A stretch of 64,000 nt of DNA from Ornithinimicrobium ciconiae (GTDB lineage Bacteria > Actinomycetota > Actinomycetes > Actinomycetales > Dermatophilaceae). Positions 60,640 to 64,000 of the stretch are shown piece after piece (position 1 is the first letter of the stretch; each line of letters opens with the position of its first letter). The notes beneath the pieces were generated by a model. That model ran no database searches and was not told the DNA's origin. It saw nothing but the letters and a program-made list of their open reading frames with translations. Location of the stretch: contig NZ_CP041616.1 in the NCBI RefSeq assembly GCF_007197575.1, positions 3,906,001-3,970,000 of the forward strand, given 5' to 3'. The position numbers were made by a program, and so were the translations under genes.

Positions 60640-61239
60640 TCACGCTTCGATCAGCCTACGCCCTTCGAACGCCCTGCCCAGGGTGACTTCGTCGGCATAC
60701 TCCAGGTCGCCGCCGACGGGCAGACCGGAGGCGAGCCGACTGACCTGCAGGCCCAGCGTCCCGAGCATCCGGGCGAGATAGGCCGCGGTGGCCTCGCCCT
60801 CGAGGTTGGGGTCGGTGGCCAGGATCACCTCGGTGACCCGGCCATCGGCCAGCCGCGTCATCAGCTCACGGATCCGCAGGTCGTTGGGGCCGATCCCGTC
60901 GATCGGGCTGATCGCCCCACCCAACACGTGATAGAGCCCCCGGAACTCACGGGTGCGCTCGATCGCCACGACGTCCTTGGGCTCCTCGACGACGCAGATC
61001 AGCGCCTGGTCGCGGCGCGGGTCGGCGCAGATGCGGCAGCGCTCGGACTCGGCGACATTGCCGCAGAGCTCGCAGAAGCGCACCTTGTCCTTCACCTCGG
61101 TCAGGGCGGCGACGAGCCGGGTGACATCGTCCGGGTCGGCCGCGAGCAGGTGAAAGGCGATGCGTTGCGCGCTCTTGGGCCCGATGCCGGGAAGTCGGCC
61201 GAGCTCGTCGATCAGGTCTTGGACCACACCTTCATACAC
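60640..61239 (-). CDS. recR: Recombination mediator protein RecR
   Basis: The 199-aa protein has the helix-hairpin-helix [17 protein letters not shown], the C4 zinc finger CELC...CRIC (residues about 58-73) and a Toprim domain ([37 protein letters not shown]). RecR works with RecF/RecO in loading RecA at gaps. Full family length. Confidence 0.96.
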   Translation of the reverse strand: MYEGVVQDLIDELGRLPGIGPKSAQRIAFHLLAADPDDVTRLVAALTEVKDKVRFCELCGNVAESERCRICADPRRDQALICVVEEPKDVVAIERTREFRGLYHVLGGAISPIDGIGPNDLRIRELMTRLADGRVTEVILATDPNLEGEATAAYLARMLGTLGLQVSRLASGLPVGGDLEYADEVTLGRAFEGRRLIEA

Positions 61240-61277
61240 AGTGGTCCTGACTCTAGGCGCTCCGGCTGAGAATCTGG

Positions 61278-61955
61278 TCAGGCACTCCGCAGGAGTATGC
61301 CGAGCAGCTCACCCGCGGTGTCGACAACGTCCACCGCGCCCGCGTCCCGCAGCTCGGCGACGGTGCCCGCGCCCCAGGTGACAGCGATCCCACGCATCCC
61401 GGCCGCCTGGGCCGCGCGGATATCCACCACGGCGTCGCCGACATAGACGCAGTCACTCGGCTCGACGGCGAGGGTGTGGGCCGCGTGCAGCAACGGCTCG
61501 GCGTGCGGCTTGTGCACGGTGGTGGACTCCAGGCCGACCAGGACCTCAAAGTCGTGCGCCAGACCCACCGCGTCCAGCCCTCGTCGCACCGTGTGCACGC
61601 TCTTGGAGGAGACGACACCGATCCTGGACCCCGCGGCCAGCAGGCCGTCCAGCACCTCGGGGATCCCATCGACCGGACGGATCAGCTCGTCGTGGTGCGC
61701 CAGGTTCCAGGCGCGGTAGGCCGTCACCAGCTCGTCGGCCCGCGCCGGGTAGCGCTGGCCGAAGGTGTCGATGAGGGTATGGCCGATCCACGAGCGTGCC
61801 TCGACGTCGGTCACCTCGTGTCCGACCACCTCGGCCACCGTGTGCCGGAAGGAAGCGACGATCAGCGGGATGGTGTCCGCGAGGGTGCCGTCGAAGTCGA
61901 AGAGGACGACCGGTGGAGCTGTCGGGTCGGCGCCGTTCCCGGGTGCGCCCGTCAT
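61278..61955 (-). CDS. HAD-family phosphatase (PpaX/Gph-like)
   Basis: The 225-aa product has HAD motif [10 protein letters not shown], motif II GVVSSKS, Lys in [14 protein letters not shown] and motif [20 protein letters not shown] with the C1 helical cap. It resembles phosphoglycolate phosphatase or pyrophosphatase PpaX; the substrate is not decided by sequence. It overlaps the acyltransferase stop by 4 bp. Confidence 0.9.
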   Translation of the reverse strand: MTGAPGNGADPTAPPVVLFDFDGTLADTIPLIVASFRHTVAEVVGHEVTDVEARSWIGHTLIDTFGQRYPARADELVTAYRAWNLAHHDELIRPVDGIPEVLDGLLAAGSRIGVVSSKSVHTVRRGLDAVGLAHDFEVLVGLESTTVHKPHAEPLLHAAHTLAVEPSDCVYVGDAVVDIRAAQAAGMRGIAVTWGAGTVAELRDAGAVDVVDTAGELLGILLRSA

Positions 61956-62632
61956 GCGGGCATCTCGGGAGTGCGCTCGTTGTAGCGTCCGGCGAGCTGC
62001 TGCCCGGACATCGCGCGGATGGCGGCCATGATCTCGTCGGTCGCCTCCCGCCGGGCCCGACCGGCCGGGACATCGTCGAAACGACCGGTGAAGTCGATCG
62101 GTGTGCCGAACTCGACCCGGAACTTGACGACCTTGGGGAGACGCGACCCCACCGGCTGCAGCTTGTCCGTGCCGGTGAGCGCGACCGGCACCACAGGGCA
62201 GCCGGCGGTCAGCGCCAGCCAGGCGACACCCGTGCGGCCGCGATAGAGCTGACCGTCCCGGGATCGGGTGCCCTCGGGATAGATCCCGAAGGCACCACCG
62301 CCACGCAGGTGCTCCAGAGCAAGGTCAAGAGAGGTCTGGGCGGCGCGCGGATCGTCCCGGTCGACCGGGATGCTGCCGATGGCGGTGAAGAAGTTGCGGC
62401 TGACCACCCCCCTGACCCCGGTGCCTGTCCAGTAGTCGTCCTTGGCCAGGAACGAGACCTGCCGCGGAGCGGTCAGCGGGATCACGAGGCTGTCGGCGAA
62501 CGACAGGTGGTTGCTGGCCAGGATGACCCCGCCCTCTGCGGGAACGTTCTCGGTCCCGATGACATCTGGTCGATAGATCGCCAGCGCAGTCGGTCGGACC
62601 ACGACACGCAACGCGCGATAGAGCATGCACAA
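61952..62632 (-). CDS. Lysophospholipid acyltransferase (PlsC-like)
   Basis: The 226-aa enzyme has the acyltransferase HX4D motif [10 protein letters not shown], block [16 protein letters not shown] and block [13 protein letters not shown]. It likely acylates 1-acyl-glycerol-3-phosphate in phospholipid synthesis. Start ATG at 62632, 27 bp after the dnaX downstream frame. Confidence 0.9.
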   Translation of the reverse strand: MCMLYRALRVVVRPTALAIYRPDVIGTENVPAEGGVILASNHLSFADSLVIPLTAPRQVSFLAKDDYWTGTGVRGVVSRNFFTAIGSIPVDRDDPRAAQTSLDLALEHLRGGGAFGIYPEGTRSRDGQLYRGRTGVAWLALTAGCPVVPVALTGTDKLQPVGSRLPKVVKFRVEFGTPIDFTGRFDDVPAGRARREATDEIMAAIRAMSGQQLAGRYNERTPEMPA

Positions 62633-62659
62633 CCTCCTGCGGTGCGGGCGACCCAGGGG

Positions 62660-63133
62660 TCAGTGAGTCGGGTCGTCGTCGATAGAGATCACGGTACCGC
62701 CGAGGACGCTCTCGATCACGGGCAGGCCCACGGCGCCGGAACTCTCCAGGTCCTCGTCGTCCTCGCGGGGGAGGTCACCGCCGGGGGCTGACGCGGGCTG
62801 CTGCTCCTCCCCGCCGGACTGCGTAGGCCGTGCGGCCGGGGACGACTCCCCTGCACCGCCGATCCCTCGCCCGGTGCCACCGTGAGACCTCCCTCCCGCG
62901 GTGGGATCCGGCCGCCCCGAGACGGAGTCCTGAGGTGGCTCCGCCACGTGCGCGACGGGCGGGGTCGCCGGGTGCTGGGGTGTCTGCGAGGCCTGGGGTG
63001 TCTGCGAGGCCTGGGACGCCTGCGGCGGCTCGGTCGCCCAGGCCGGTGGCGCCTCACGGGCAGACTGGGCCCACTCCTGAGCCGGCGGTGCGCCGCCGCT
63101 CGGGCCCGGACTGCGCGGCGGCCGGGCACTCAC
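62660..63133 (-). CDS. C-terminal extension of DnaX in the -1 frame
   Basis: The 157-aa frame is Pro/Gln/Ser-rich (repeats of PQASQTPQ) and ends SGAVGLPVIESVLGGTVISI and DDDPTH, the type of short folded tail (GxxxIexxLGGxvI) seen at the C-terminus of actinobacterial DNA polymerase III gamma/tau. It overlaps the upstream dnaX frame, and the -1 frame is open from 63166 on. It is therefore more likely a shifted part of dnaX than its own gene. Confidence 0.6.
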   Translation of the reverse strand: MSARPPRSPGPSGGAPPAQEWAQSAREAPPAWATEPPQASQASQTPQASQTPQHPATPPVAHVAEPPQDSVSGRPDPTAGGRSHGGTGRGIGGAGESSPAARPTQSGGEEQQPASAPGGDLPREDDEDLESSGAVGLPVIESVLGGTVISIDDDPTH

Positions 63134-64000
63134 GCCCAGTTGCTCCGCGGCGCTCGGGCCGGGGGATCAGCAACTGGACGGTCCCTGCCTCCCGCGACAG
63201 GGGGAGGCTCGGAGCCACCGGGTGCCGGCGGGCTCGGGGGTGGTGTCCCACCCGCTGGGAAGGTGCCGCCACCACCCGGGGCCGCAGTGCCCTCCACCCG
63301 GGCGTCGAGTCCGATCGCCTCGATGAGACCCTGGCGCACGACCTCGGCGTGCACACCCTGGTTGAAGGCGCCGGCCAGCCCTTCGCTGCTCAGCCCGAGC
63401 AGGACCCTGGTGCCGTCATAGTCCAGGACGGTGCTGTTGACCGAGACCAGGGTCCAGGTCACCCTGCGGATCTCCTTGACCTTGTCGAGCACCTCGGGCC
63501 ACGAGCGGCGGACCGCATCCGTGTCGAGCGACCCAGGGGTGCCACCGGACGCAGGGCCGGGCGCCGGGGCCTGAGGGGCGGGCGGCCGGGACTGTGGGCC
63601 AGGCGCCTGGGCGTAACTGGCTGGCGGGGTCGTGGGGGTCGCGCCCTGCGTTGGTGCTTCGGCTGGCGTCGGTGCTGCGGCCACTGGCTCGGGGGAAACC
63701 GGCTGGCGAGAAACCGGCCTAGCCGTAACCGGCTGGCGGGCAGCCGGCTGAGAAGCAACAGGCTCGGGGGCAACGGGCTCAGAAGCAACAGGCTCAGAAG
63801 CAACCCGCTCGGAGGCGGGTCGCAACTGAGCCGACGGAACAGGCTGTGGTGTTGCCAGCTCAGGCTGGGGACCCGCTGCGAGGCGACGCTCGATGCGGTC
63901 CAGCCTGGCGGCATATCCCTCCTCCCCCGCGGCAGCGGGAAGCAGCAGCCGGGCGCAGATGAGCTCCAGGTGCAGCCGGTAGGAGACCGCGCCGGTCATC
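63130..64000 (-). CDS. dnaX: DNA polymerase III subunit gamma/tau, 3' part (5' end outside window)
   Basis: The visible 289+ aa begin in the collar domain III (MTGAVSYRLHLELICARLLLP), then a coiled segment, a Pro/Ala/Val low-complexity linker (repeats of VASEPVA) and domain V-like region (VRRSWPEVLDKVKEIRRVTW, LLGLSSEGLAGAFNQG). It stops at TGA 63130-63132 after a Pro-rich run. The upstream part lies beyond the right edge, so the Met at 63999 is not the start. The clamp-loader subunit binds polymerase and helicase. Confidence 0.85.
   Translation of the reverse strand, partial: MTGAVSYRLHLELICARLLLPAAAGEEGYAARLDRIERRLAAGPQPELATPQPVPSAQLRPASERVASEPVASEPVAPEPVASQPAARQPVTARPVSRQPVSPEPVAAAPTPAEAPTQGATPTTPPASYAQAPGPQSRPPAPQAPAPGPASGGTPGSLDTDAVRRSWPEVLDKVKEIRRVTWTLVSVNSTVLDYDGTRVLLGLSSEGLAGAFNQGVHAEVVRQGLIEAIGLDARVEGTAAPGGGGTFPAGGTPPPSPPAPGGSEPPPVAGGRDRPVADPPARAPRSNWA

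Overview
The window is 64 kb of very GC-rich, densely packed DNA with GTG/TTG starts and many 4-bp start/stop overlaps. It suggests an actinomycete. The C50-type carotenoid gene set, the SARP-like and SigE-type regulators and the DUF5063-recR-dnaX neighbourhood would fit Micrococcales, perhaps near Ornithinimicrobium or Intrasporangium; that placement is inference. No rRNA, tRNA, insertion sequence, integrase or CRISPR array was seen.

Region 1 (1-13300) looks like a light-response and carotenoid island. A truncated CarH/LitR-type MerR regulator (W-x9-EH photoreceptor motif) sits at the left edge. Its likely operators, runs of 11-bp direct repeats, lie in front of its own gene and in the 297-bp gap between two divergent operons. 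The leftward operon encodes a DUF4397 protein, a sortase, an ECF sigma factor, an RskA-type anti-sigma factor, a TspO-like protein, a CPBP protease, an SDR protein and finally the regulator. The rightward operon is crtE-crtB-crtI-crtYc-crtYd-crtEb, a small membrane protein, a family-2 glycosyltransferase and idi. Together these predict a glycosylated cyclic C50 carotenoid.

Region 2 (13461-51185) is a complete-looking extracellular contractile injection system (eCIS, phage-tail-like) locus. The structural core (33711-46331) holds sheath, tube, tail-assembly protein, DUF6760, a 1186-aa Pro/Thr/Ser-rich protein, a second tube-like protein, LysM tube-associated protein, VgrG-like spike, PAAR tip, gp25, gpJ and gpI baseplate proteins. 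An upstream block holds DUF4255 (Pvc16-like), an AAA+ ATPase (Pvc15-like), an Hsp70 fused to membrane segments, a DUF4157 protein and a candidate cargo protein. Around it is an unusual accessory set: an atypical LuxR regulator, two dynamin-like GTPases (one with a zinc ribbon), a zinc-ribbon membrane protein, an FN3/SPOR-like membrane protein, a giant 11-repeat Ig-like surface protein with a membrane partner, a cytoplasmic-type dual peptidoglycan hydrolase, and a MalT/SARP hybrid regulator. No tail fibre gene and no recognisable tape measure were found.

Region 3 (51357-64000) is mostly ordinary chromosome: SigE-family sigma factor with a membrane partner, a YbdK-like carboxylate-amine ligase, a two-component system whose kinase has a degenerate duplicated half, an NhaD-like antiporter, an SDR protein behind two palindromic operators, DUF5063, recR, a HAD phosphatase, a PlsC-like acyltransferase, and the 3' end of dnaX, which is split between two frames by a -1 shift.
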